NCBI GenBank assembly: GCA_019313245.1
Contig: JAFDBP010000050.1
Span: 1 to 33,130 of the forward strand
DNA: 33,130 nucleotides
Source: Deltaproteobacteria bacterium
GTDB taxonomy: Bacteria > Myxococcota_A > UBA9160 > SMWR01
Direction of reading: 5' to 3'
Shown: in pieces, positions 9,301 to 17,613 of the stretch
How positions within the stretch are numbered: the stretch's first letter is position 1
Layout of the letters: each line of letters opens with the position of its first letter
Made by a program: the position numbers and the translations under genes
Notes under the pieces: model-generated
The model's input: only the letters and a program-made list of their open reading frames with translations
The model's database searches: none
What the model was told of the DNA's origin: nothing

Positions 9301-9727
9301 ATGCCGCTCGCCACTCGCCCTCGGCACTCCGATCGATGCCGACGACCTTCTCGATCTCGGGGCGGAGATGGCGCGGCTGGATGGTCGACGCACCCTGCTG
9401 CAGTGCGACGACCGACGCCCGAGCCCAGAGAGCGCGAACCAGATCCACCTGCAGTTCGACGCTCGCGCTGCGCGCGGCCTCGCTCAGCGGCGTGCCGAAG
9501 ATCGAATCCTCGAAGCGGCCTGCCGAAGACTGGCATCTGGCGCCGTGGTCCGACTCCAGCTGCTCGATCGCCGAGAGCAGCGGATCCAGCGACATGCCCC
9601 GCTCGTCGCCAGCGACGGATTCGCTCGAGGCCTCCGATCCCGCATTGGGCTCGCTGGCGAGCACCCTATCTGCGTTCGAGCCAGCGAGGACATTGGCGAT
9701 CGCCACTGCGAACAGAATCCGTTTCAT
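6368..9727 (-). CDS. Secreted FG-GAP/VCBS repeat protein with C-terminal ASPIC/UnbV-type domain (CRTAC1-like)
   Basis: 1119 aa with signal peptide; repeated DxDxDGxxD blocks (EDVDGDSDIDLLFVGG, ADFDNDGQQDILITY, FDFDSDGLLDIYIAY, VDFDRDGRQDIIVAND, LDYDGDGDLDIAVNN); C-terminal GARIVATLEDGTRVRRDVQAGSGYLSMNPKQLHVGVGQ...VQIIWPNGERQ. Confidence 0.9.
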   Translation of the reverse strand: MKRILFAVAIANVLAGSNADRVLASEPNAGSEASSESVAGDERGMSLDPLLSAIEQLESDHGARCQSSAGRFEDSIFGTPLSEAARSASVELQVDLVRALWARASVVALQQGASTIQPRHLRPEIEKVVGIDRSAEGEWRAAFPGVAPIAIPQIRATHYASIAYSLRAILAVQQNFMVLGGAPLLDLEPKSIDEIRNALDVVALSALLLADRAARERSKDEIGEPEMRAAWAELFPGTDGKLAMPDSAGRIDAPASAEGRARALALLDEIVARKSAAYRNYNQLDDREEIRLLVFNISRFYARQPVSSMIDERRKLIASFENQLDAFAGELLREAERRARRAGDPLIRRAEAMAATQQLIPSEIDEFEDVHVFGRLSQDEQITLEVFECDSFRDFATHWRSLRRAAHAVPSDSVLPDPFAAEVLAEGISQYGVLLLRVAGVIARESDYTVRLRPVDIEAAAPVIRERARRHHDTPEASEARSRIASAPNQSGEVDAKGFFSDVTAEVGVDFIHRSSSWLGAFRHKQLKTPPTFSGGGVAAEDVDGDSDIDLLFVGGAGNALLLNDGRGAFSNATREAGIDWLRADGSPGEARNPIIADFDNDGQQDILITYANDNHRLYRNVGGAHFEDVTRGSGLGGEGIIGGPAAVFDFDSDGLLDIYIAYFGNYLRGEVPTVDKNNQNALPNKLFRNLGGMRFEDVTEGSGTADVGWSQAVSHVDFDRDGRQDIIVANDYGRNAFFRNLGSGKFENAAPALGVIKAYHSMNVAITDMNDDDFPDIYISNLAMLVKDDKFFFPDPNNTVGFDLSSMSGMQTKESNMFYMSHLEQGRLVRYVPFERFERGLRSTGWSWDGEFLDLDHDGDDDLYLVNGTNDYNTFSMVYRPVDPNRETRELLLDHRRESNMLFLNEAGTLKDVSIGSGANFAANSRSTAYLDYDGDGDLDIAVNNFHAPAVFLRNIAEKRGGGWIKLRLVGDPNRSSNPDATCVEFADCGWKWFGVQVRRWIAELGDRAPSWLAERFPLEPDLRSSRDAVGARIVATLEDGTRVRRDVQAGSGYLSMNPKQLHVGVGQSRSVDVQIIWPNGERQALPNLATNASYTVRQGVGEVDPARNREVSQSVPR

Positions 9728-9884
9728 CTCACCTCACATTCGAGGAGCCTCGGCAGAACCCTTGCAATTGCGGGATCTTAGCAGTGCGCGACGGCGGGTC
9801 GCGCAACTCGCGCGCAAGGGTAGACCCACCCGCGCTCGCGGCAAGTCGCAGCGATGGGCTCCCGCAGTGAACCGTGCTCGATTC

Positions 9885-9914
9885 TGGACGCTCCGACACG
9901 CGACGGGATATAAT
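9885..9914 (+). promoter_or_regulatory. Possible sigma-70-type promoter upstream of the DUF3313-like gene
   Basis: Perfect -10 TATAAT at 9909-9914 with a weak -35-like TGGACG 18 bp upstream, ~45 bp before the ATG at 9957. Confidence 0.35.
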
Positions 9915-9956
9915 TGGCGTCGGTCAGATCACGAACCGACGACGGGAGAGGACGCC

Positions 9957-10688
9957 ATGCCGAATCTTGTCCGCACCCTAAAGGCCGTGACTCACTGGAC
10001 CTGCGCGGCCTTCGGATTTGCACTGCTCGCACTCTGGCTCGGGAGCCCGGCCTCGGCCAACACCCCACCAGCCTCCGAAACCGAAAGCAAGACCGCCACA
10101 CTCGAGAACGGCCTGCAACTGGCGCCGACCCGAGGGCCGGGAATGTTCTGGGTTCGCCCCGGTGTCGACCTTCGCGCCTACGACCGGGTGGCGCTGCGAC
10201 CCGTCAGCGTGGAGTACAAGGAGAATCCCCGACACTACCGGCTCGATCCGTCGTCTGCGGGGGTGCTTCTGACGGAACGCGACCTCGAGCGACTACAGCA
10301 ATCGTTCTACGACATATTCAAGACTGGACTGGCGAACGGGGCGGGCTTCGGCCCCGCATCGGAGCCGGATCCGGGCTTGCTGTGGGTCTCGACTTCGCTG
10401 CTCGACGTGGTCGTGCACAACAACGATGCGCCCATTTCGAACGAACTGAATTGGATCAACAATTTTGGTGAGATGACCCTGCGGGTCGAGTTCTCCGACA
10501 GCGAGACGGGCCAGACGGTTGCGCGCTTCGAAGAGCGCCGGACGATCGGCCCCTCAGGGGCGTTCATTGGCAGTGTCGTTCGCAAGGATCGCTCCTACTG
10601 GTCGTTCGTTCGCGCCAACTTCACCCGTTGGTCCGAACTCGTCCGACAGCGAATGCACGAACAACGCACCCAGACAGCGGGTTTCTGA
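9957..10688 (+). CDS. DUF3313-like secreted protein
   Basis: ATG 9957 (MPNLVRTLKAVTHWTCAAFGFALLALWLGSPASA...) with signal peptide; PGVDLRAYDRVALRPVSVEY... resembles the DUF3313 core. Confidence 0.6.
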   Translation: MPNLVRTLKAVTHWTCAAFGFALLALWLGSPASANTPPASETESKTATLENGLQLAPTRGPGMFWVRPGVDLRAYDRVALRPVSVEYKENPRHYRLDPSSAGVLLTERDLERLQQSFYDIFKTGLANGAGFGPASEPDPGLLWVSTSLLDVVVHNNDAPISNELNWINNFGEMTLRVEFSDSETGQTVARFEERRTIGPSGAFIGSVVRKDRSYWSFVRANFTRWSELVRQRMHEQRTQTAGF

Positions 10689-10789
10689 GCAGACGTCTGG
10701 CCGATCACTAGAACCCGAACCGATTCCCAGCAACCCCGTCGCGACCGCGCCGGTCACGGTTGGCGGGCCGTAGCGCGGACGAAATAGCG

Positions 10790-13219
10790 ATGAATCAAAG
10801 CGAGATCTCGGGCGAAGGAGTGCCCTCACGCCACTTCGCGCTACTGCTGCTGTTCTTCGTGGCGAGCGGTTGTGCGGCGCTGATCTACGAAGTGGTCTGG
10901 TTTCACCTGCTTCGGCTGGTCGTCGGCGCGTCGGCCGTCTCCCTCGCAATCGTGTTGACGAGCTACATGGGCGGCATGTGCATCGGCAGCCTGGCCTTCC
11001 CGCGTTGGGTTTCCCCCAACTACTCCCCGCTCCGCGTCTACGCCTACCTCGAAGCCGCGATCGCAGTACTCGGCATCCTGTTGCTGGCTCTGCTGCCACT
11101 CATCGGAAAACTCTATCTGGCGTTCGTCGGTCACGGCGCACCGGGGCTCGTACTGCGCGCAGTGGTCTGTCTGCTCTGCCTGCTGCCGCCCACGATCCTG
11201 ATGGGCGCGACACTGCCCGCAATCGCGCGCTGCCTGAATACGACGCGCAGCGGAATCTCGCGGCTCGGCCTGCTCTACATGGCAAACCTCGCGGGAGGCG
11301 TGTTCGGCTGCCTGCTCGCGGGCTTCTACCTGCTGCGGTTGTACGACGGTACCGTCGCCACCTGGTTCGCGGTGTCGCTGAACGCCGGCGTGGCTGCGCT
11401 CGCCTATGCGATCGCTCCGCGCGACGGCTCGCGCGCGCGAGAAGCCCCGCAGCTCGCGCTCCCCTCACTGGCCGACCACCGAATCGTCTATCTGGTCATC
11501 GGGCTGTCGGGCTTGACGGCGCTCGGCGCGCAGGTCATCTGGACGCGCCTGCTGGGGCTGATCCTCGGCGGAACGGTCTTCAGCTTCACCATCATCCTCG
11601 CGATCTTTCTGACCGGCCTCGGGCTCGGCAGCAGTGTGGGATCGCTGGTGGCTCGGCACGTAGCGTCTCCGCGCGCCGCGCTCGGATGGTGTCAGCTCGC
11701 GTTGGTGTTCGCGATCCCGCTGGCCGCACACATGATCACCGCAGAACTCCCATACTGGAAGCTCAACCCGGATTTCGCCGACAGCCTGTTCCGGGTCTTC
11801 TCCCACGACCTCGTCCAGAGCGCCGTCGCCATCCTGCCCGCCACCGTCCTCTGGGGTGCGAGTTTTCCGCTCGCGCTCGCCGCCGCCGCGGGCAAGGGGC
11901 AGGAGCCCGGTCACCTGGCGGGCGGGATCAACGCGGCAAACACGATCGGCGCGATCGCCGGTGCCCTGCTCTTCGGCCTGGTGATGGTGCCCGCGTTCGG
12001 TTCGAGCGTTTCCCAGCAGGTTCTCGCGGTGCTCGCGGGGGGCTCGGCCCTGCTGCTACTCGGCGCACCTCGCGGAGTGGGATCGAGGGGCGCCATCGAG
12101 CTGCCGCGCGCGATCGCGGCGACCGCGCTGATCGCAGCCCTCGCAATACTGATGATCCAACTGGTCCCGCCGGTTTCGGGTCGCGTCATCGCGGTCGGCC
12201 GGCGCGCCTACGACAGCGCCATCGTGCTCGAGTCCATTCTCTTCGCCGGCGAGGGGAGAACCTCATCCGTCGCGGTCGTCGATTACCCGAGCACCAACTC
12301 GCGCAGCATCCACGTCGGCGGCAAGGTGATGGCGTCGACGGTTGCCGAGGACATGCGGCTCCAGCGCATGATGGGGCATCTGCCCGTACTCATGCACCCG
12401 AACCCGAAGACCGCTCTCGTGATCGGTTTCGGAGCGGGCGTGACTGCGGGATCCCTGGTCGTGCATCCGGAAATCGAGCGCATCGTCATCTGCGATTTCG
12501 AGCCCCTGATGCCGGAGATCGGCGGTCGGTATTTCGCAAAGGAAAACTACAACGTGATCGACGATCCCCGCGTCGAGGTGGTCGTCGACGATGCGCGGCA
12601 TTACATCGCAACGACCCGCGAAAAATTCGACATCATCACGTCCGACCCGCTCGACCCGTGGATGGATGGAGCGGCGGTGCTCTACACCGTGGAATTCTAC
12701 GAATACGCGCGCGAGCGCCTGAATCCGGGCGGCATCGTCGCCCAATGGCTGCCTCTCTACGAGACCGACGGACCCAGCATGAAGAGCGAACTCGCCTCCT
12801 TCCTGGAGGTGTTCCCGGATGGCACGGTCTGGAGCAGCCACATCCCTCGAAATGGCGGCAACGACCTCGTGATGATGGGAAGCGACGGCCCGATGCAGGT
12901 CGAGGTCGATCGGATGGCCTCGAGGATCCGGCAAAATCCGCGGCTCGCGCAGTCTCTGGAGGACGTCGACCTCGGCTATCTGATCACGCTGCTCGCGACC
13001 TACTTCGGTCGGGGATCGGAACTCGCGGATTGGCTGGCGGATGCGCAGATCAACCGGGAGCGAAGCCTGCGACTTCAATACCTCGCCGGATTCTCACTCG
13101 ACGTCTACGAGGAGCGCGAGATCTATCGCGCGATGGCCGCCCACCGGCGCTATCCGGCGGACATCCTGGTCGCCTCGCCCGAGATCGAGGCGCAGGTGCG
13201 GGAGCGCTGGTCCCAGTAG
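10790..13219 (+). CDS. Fused MFS-like membrane protein / spermidine synthase-like protein
   Basis: ORF 10760..13219, ATG 10790; N-terminal ~480 aa polytopic (GCAALIYEVVWFHLLRLVVGAS..., LTALGAQVIWTRLLGLILGGTVFSFTIILAIFLTGLGLGS), C-terminal Rossmann methyltransferase-like VIGFGAGVTAGSLVVHPEIERIVICDFEP...DPRVEVVVDDARHYIATTREKFDIITSDPLDPW. Confidence 0.88.
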   Translation: MNQSEISGEGVPSRHFALLLLFFVASGCAALIYEVVWFHLLRLVVGASAVSLAIVLTSYMGGMCIGSLAFPRWVSPNYSPLRVYAYLEAAIAVLGILLLALLPLIGKLYLAFVGHGAPGLVLRAVVCLLCLLPPTILMGATLPAIARCLNTTRSGISRLGLLYMANLAGGVFGCLLAGFYLLRLYDGTVATWFAVSLNAGVAALAYAIAPRDGSRAREAPQLALPSLADHRIVYLVIGLSGLTALGAQVIWTRLLGLILGGTVFSFTIILAIFLTGLGLGSSVGSLVARHVASPRAALGWCQLALVFAIPLAAHMITAELPYWKLNPDFADSLFRVFSHDLVQSAVAILPATVLWGASFPLALAAAAGKGQEPGHLAGGINAANTIGAIAGALLFGLVMVPAFGSSVSQQVLAVLAGGSALLLLGAPRGVGSRGAIELPRAIAATALIAALAILMIQLVPPVSGRVIAVGRRAYDSAIVLESILFAGEGRTSSVAVVDYPSTNSRSIHVGGKVMASTVAEDMRLQRMMGHLPVLMHPNPKTALVIGFGAGVTAGSLVVHPEIERIVICDFEPLMPEIGGRYFAKENYNVIDDPRVEVVVDDARHYIATTREKFDIITSDPLDPWMDGAAVLYTVEFYEYARERLNPGGIVAQWLPLYETDGPSMKSELASFLEVFPDGTVWSSHIPRNGGNDLVMMGSDGPMQVEVDRMASRIRQNPRLAQSLEDVDLGYLITLLATYFGRGSELADWLADAQINRERSLRLQYLAGFSLDVYEEREIYRAMAAHRRYPADILVASPEIEAQVRERWSQ

Positions 13220-13533
13220 GCTTCGACGACTTCTCGAGACTCCGTCGCCCCGCCTCCACACACGGCTCTCCGAGTCCGATTTTCGAGCGTCAAATTCCCG
13301 ACGATGGCTGTTCACTACAGTGTTATAAAACCCTGTTTTATAAAAATGGCGCGATCTGAAGCCTACCCAGTGGTGTCGGTCCAGATTGGCGAACCACGCA
13401 ACTGTTCGAATTAACAACGAATTTTATTGAACATCGAACAGGAGAGAAAAAGTCGCGCCGGACGTTCGTTGACCGCCTTCGTCATCCACTGCTAATTTTG
13501 GTTGTACATAACTGAGATCCAGGAGGTCGGCGA

Positions 13534-14094
13534 ATGCGAGTCATCGCGCTAACCACTCTGCTCCTTACTCTCGGAACGGCCCATGCGGACGACTTCGTCG
13601 TGACCGGAAACCCGGACGCGACGGAGTGCTACAGGGCTACCATGCTCCCCAACTCCGTCGCAGCAACCGCAATCAGCACCTGCAACACCGCCTTGAACAC
13701 CCGGAGAACGACCCGCAGGGTGCGGGCATCGATCCTGGTGAATCGGGGCATCCTGTACAACCACATTGGCGACTACGACGCGGCTCTCTCGGACTTCGAC
13801 GAAGCTCTCGAGCTGATCTCGGATTTCCCTGAGGCCTACATCAACCGGGGCAACGCGTATTTCTATACGGGCCAGGTTGAGCGGGCGATCGCCGATTACA
13901 ACCGAGCCATCGCGCAAAGGTCCGCGAAACGGCATACCGCGTACTTCAACCGCGGATTGGCCAACGAATCCCGAAAGAAGCTCGAAGCGGCGTTCGAGGA
14001 TTTCGTTCGAGCCAATGAGCTCAAGCCGGACTGGGTTCTCGCCGCCGGCCGTGTCGAGCACTACCGACAACAGGGATACGAATTCACGCACTGA
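13534..14094 (+). CDS. Secreted tetratricopeptide-repeat protein
   Basis: 186 aa; ATG 13534 preceded by AGGAGG; signal peptide MRVIALTTLLLTLGTAHA; TPR units NRGILYNHIGDYDAALSDFDEALEL, NRGNAYFYTGQVERAIADYNRAIAQ. Confidence 0.88.
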   Translation: MRVIALTTLLLTLGTAHADDFVVTGNPDATECYRATMLPNSVAATAISTCNTALNTRRTTRRVRASILVNRGILYNHIGDYDAALSDFDEALELISDFPEAYINRGNAYFYTGQVERAIADYNRAIAQRSAKRHTAYFNRGLANESRKKLEAAFEDFVRANELKPDWVLAAGRVEHYRQQGYEFTH

Positions 14095-14146
14095 CGCAAC
14101 GACAATGGCGCAGGTCGGGGTCGCCGATCTGCGCCATTGTTGCGTC
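14093..14146 (+). terminator. Long hairpin overlapping the stop codon of the TPR gene
   Basis: GACGCAA-[CGA]-CAATGGCGCAG...CTGCGCCATTGTTGCGTC; stem extends inward (GTCGG/CCGAT with a G-U pair) to a 5-nt loop; one 3-nt bulge. No T-tract, so the terminator function is tentative. Confidence 0.55.
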
Positions 14147-14301
14147 CGCAGCTCGGTACGGCGGCGGACGGACGCCGCACGCGCGCTGCCGAATCGGTAG
14201 ACTGCGCCGCGGAGCACGACGACCACTTCGAAGACCGAGCTGACGATGCACACCCGTCTACGAGAGATCGCCGGGGAGCGGCTGATCCGGAAAGGCACCT
14301 C

Positions 14302-14985
14302 GTGAGCGACGCGATCGCGCTGCGCGACCTGCCGACGGAGCAGTGGCCCACCCGCGAGCTGATCCTGCGCGAAGCGTCTCGCCTGTTTGCGGCGCGCGGC
14401 TACCTCGGGACCTCGACGCGTGAGATCGCGGCAGCCGTGGGTATCCAGCAGCCGTCGCTCTACAACCACTTCGCCTCGAAGCAGGCGATCGCCGAAGCGC
14501 TGCTCGATTACGACCTCGAAACCGGCCTCGCATTCATGCGTCCGCTGCTCGAAGAAGAGGGCAGCGCCGCAGAGCGGCTCTACCGCTACGTGTTGTTCGA
14601 GGTCACGCACTGCACGTCGTCGCCGTACGACCTGCGCGCGCTGTACCTCAGCGAACTGCTCGAACAACCCGAGTTCGCACGGGGCCGCGCGATGCTCGAA
14701 GAGTACGATTCGAACCTCCGGAAATTGATCGAACTCGGCATCGAATCGGGAGAGTTCGTCGATATCGATCCGGGCTTCGCGCACGCCGCGGTCGACGCGA
14801 TCGTGATCGACACCATGCGACGTGCGACGCGCCACCGCTCCAACTGGTCCGAGCACGCCGATTGCGCGGCCTCGTTCCTGCTGCGAGGATTGTTGCGCCG
14901 CCCGGCTGCACTGCGCGGCATCAGCGCGCGCGCCCACCGCGACTTCGAGCGCCGACGCTTGCCCGGGGAAATCGAATCCGCTTAA
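14302..14985 (+). CDS. TetR family transcriptional regulator
   Basis: Probable GTG start 14302 (MSDAIALRDLPTEQWPTRELILREASRLFAARGYLGTSTREIAAAVGIQQPSLYNHFASKQAIAEALL): canonical TetR HTH. Confidence 0.9.
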   Translation: MSDAIALRDLPTEQWPTRELILREASRLFAARGYLGTSTREIAAAVGIQQPSLYNHFASKQAIAEALLDYDLETGLAFMRPLLEEEGSAAERLYRYVLFEVTHCTSSPYDLRALYLSELLEQPEFARGRAMLEEYDSNLRKLIELGIESGEFVDIDPGFAHAAVDAIVIDTMRRATRHRSNWSEHADCAASFLLRGLLRRPAALRGISARAHRDFERRRLPGEIESA

Positions 14986-15030
14986 CTATCGATCGATAGC
15001 CCAACCGCCGAACCCGAACGAGGAGCCGCC

Positions 15031-17508
15031 TTGACCGCCGAAAAGACCACTTCTTCCGACACTTTCCCGAGCCACGCCCAGGTCGTCATCATCGGCGGCG
15101 GCGTGATCGGCACCAACATCGCCTACCACCTCGCGCACCTCGGCGTCCGCGACGTGGTCCTGCTCGAGGCCCACCGACTCACGGCGGGGACGACGTGGCA
15201 CGCCGCGGGGCTCGTCACCTCCGCGGGCATGGTAGACGAGACCGCGATGTTCATGGCGCGATACACGCGCGACTTCTACGAGAAGCTCGAAGCCGAAACC
15301 GGAATCGCGACCGGCTTTCGCCCGATCGGACACATCTCGACGGCCACCACCCCGCAGCGGTTGGAGGCGCTGCGGCGGGATTGCGCCTTCCTGCACGGCT
15401 TCGGCGTCGAACACAGGGAGATTTCGCGCGAGGAAGTGAAGGCGCTCTGGCCCCTCGCGAACGTCGACGATGTGCTCGCGGGTTTCTTCAACGAGCAGGA
15501 GGGCCGTATCGACCCGGTCGATGTCACGATGTCGCTCGCCAAGGGCGCGCGCATGAAGGGCGCGCGCATCATCGAAGGCGTGCGCGTCAACGGCATCACG
15601 CAAGCGAACGGCCGCGTCACCGGCGTGTTGACCGATCGCGGTCCGATCGCAGCCGAAACGATCGTCAACGCCGCCGGCATGTGGGGGCGCGAAGTCGGCC
15701 GCATGGCCGGAGTCGACGTGGCCCTGCAGGCCGCCGAGCACTACTACATCATCACCGAGCGCGTCGAAGGCGTCGATCGCGACCTGCCCATCATCGAGGA
15801 TCCGGACCTCTACGGCTACTACCGACCCGAAGGGGACGGCCTCCTGGTCGGACTGTTCGAGCCCGTCGCCGCCCCCTGGCAGCTCGACGAGATCCCGCGC
15901 GATTTTGCGTTCGGCTAGTTGCCGCCCGACATGGATCGGCTCGCCCCGTTCGTCGAGAAAGCGATGTCGCGCGTCCCCGCGCTCGCAGACGTCGGCATCC
16001 GCCAGTTCTTCTGCGGCCCCGAGTCGTTCACGCCCGACGTCAAACCGATGCTCGGTCCGGCGCCCGAGATCGATGGTTTCTTCGTGGCGGCGGGTCTCAA
16101 TTCCCTTGGCATCCTGCTCGGAGGCGGAGTGGGCACGGTGATCGCGCACTGGATCGTCGACGGCGTGCCGCCCGTCGACGTCGCCGGCTACACCGTCGAG
16201 CGAGTCGTCTCGCACCAGGTGAGCCGGAGGTTTCGCGCCGAACGCGCCGTCGAGCAGCTCGGTGTGCTGTTTGGCGATGCGGCCTGGCCGACCTGGCATC
16301 CAAAGACTGCGCGCAACATCCGGCGCAGCGCACTGCACGAGCGCCACGCCGAGGCCGGCGCGCACTTTGCCGATTCTGCGGGCTGGGAATTCCCCGAGTG
16401 GTTCACACCGCCGGGCGAGCACGCCGAAGTCACACTGACCTACGACCGGCAGCCGTCCTTCGAATGGATCGGCGCCGAGCACACCTGCGTGCGCGAAGGC
16501 GTCGGCATCCTCGACATGTCGCTGATGGCCAAGTTCGACGTGCACGGCCCGGATGCCGCGGCCGTGCTCAATCGGCTCTCCGCCAACGACGTCGCTCGCG
16601 AGGTCGGGCGGATCGTCTACACGCAATGGCTCGACGAGAAGGGAGGCATCGTCGCGGACCTGACCGTCACGCGCCTCGCGGAAGATCGCTTCCTCGTCGT
16701 CGCGGGCGACATCATCGAACGCCGCATCGAGGCGATGATCCGGCGCGAGACGCGGGAAGGCGAGCACGTCTACGCCGCCAATGTCACCTCAGGCTCGGCA
16801 ATCCTCGCCGTGCAGGGACCGAAGTCGCGCGAGCTGCTGCAGCGCCTCAGCGACTCGGACCTCTCGAACGAGGCCTTCCCCTACATGCGCGCGCGCACGA
16901 TCCACGTGGGCTACGCGCGCGTGCTGGCCGTGCGCGTCACCTACGTGGGCGAACTCGGCTGGGAGCTGCACGTGCCGACCGAATACGCGGTGTCGGTCTA
17001 TGACGCGCTGATCGAGGCGGGGCGCGACCTGGGCGTGCGGCCCATCGGCCTCGCCGCGCTCGGAAGCCTCCGCCTCGAAAAGGGTTACCGCGACATGGGG
17101 GTCGACATCGACAATACCGACAACCCGTTCGACGCGGGGCTCGGCTTCGCGGTCGCAATGGACAAGCCGGGCGGCTTCGTCGGTCGAGACGCGCTCGTGG
17201 CGATCCGCGACGCGCATCCGCAGACGAAGCGCATCGTCCAGGTATTCGCCCCCGATCCCGCCGTCATTCTCTTCGGCAACGAACCAATCTACCACGGCGA
17301 CACCTGGATCGGTTACGTGCGCGCCGCCGCCTACGGTCACACGCTCGGCGGCTCGATTGGCCTCGCGGGAGTCGAGAACGGAGGCGGCGTGACCCCGGAC
17401 TGGCTGAAAGCCGGCGGCTTCACGGCACGCACGCCGAATGGACCGGTCGAGGTGCAACTTTCGCTCGAACCGCTGTTCGACCCGAAACGCGAGCGCATCC
17501 TGGCATGA
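15031..17508 (+). pseudogene. Dimethylglycine dehydrogenase/sarcosine oxidase-like FAD oxidoreductase with C-terminal aminomethyltransferase (GcvT) domain, interrupted by an in-frame TAG at 15916-15918
   Basis: ORFs 15031..15918 and 15919..17508 are in the same frame and adjacent. First half has the FAD-binding motif VVIIGGGVIGTNIAYHLAHLGVRDVVLLEAHRLTAGTTWHAAGLV; second half has GPESFTPDVKPMLGPAPEIDGFFVAAGLNSLGILLGGGVG then a GcvT fold (VGILDMSLMAKFDVHGPDAAAVLNRLSAND..., VTYVGELGWELHVPTEYA, EKGYRDMGVDIDNTDNPFDAGLGFAV). Confidence 0.8.
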
Positions 17509-17613
17509 AGTGAAACGCTTCCGAGCGGCGTCGAAAGCCGGGGCACGGAGATCGACACCCGGTAGTCGTCGTTCGCGACCAAAACGCAGCGACTTTTCCC
17601 TATCATCCGAAGC

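Noticed and set aside
10870-13359. 829-aa ORF (+1 shifted) overlapping the MFS/spermidine synthase-like gene
   Set aside because: Arg/Ala-rich shadow frame of a high-GC gene; the overlapping frame has clear protein-family motifs. The same reasoning applies to 15195..17003, 27700..29886, 8189..9781, 19394..20929 and 28079..29440.
15916-15918. TAG as a pyrrolysine or reassigned codon
   Set aside because: TAG terminates several other apparently normal genes here (stops at 6324, 13219, 22844 and 30512), and the position aligns with an ordinary Glu in remembered homologs, so nonsense mutation or error is more likely. Kept only as a test.
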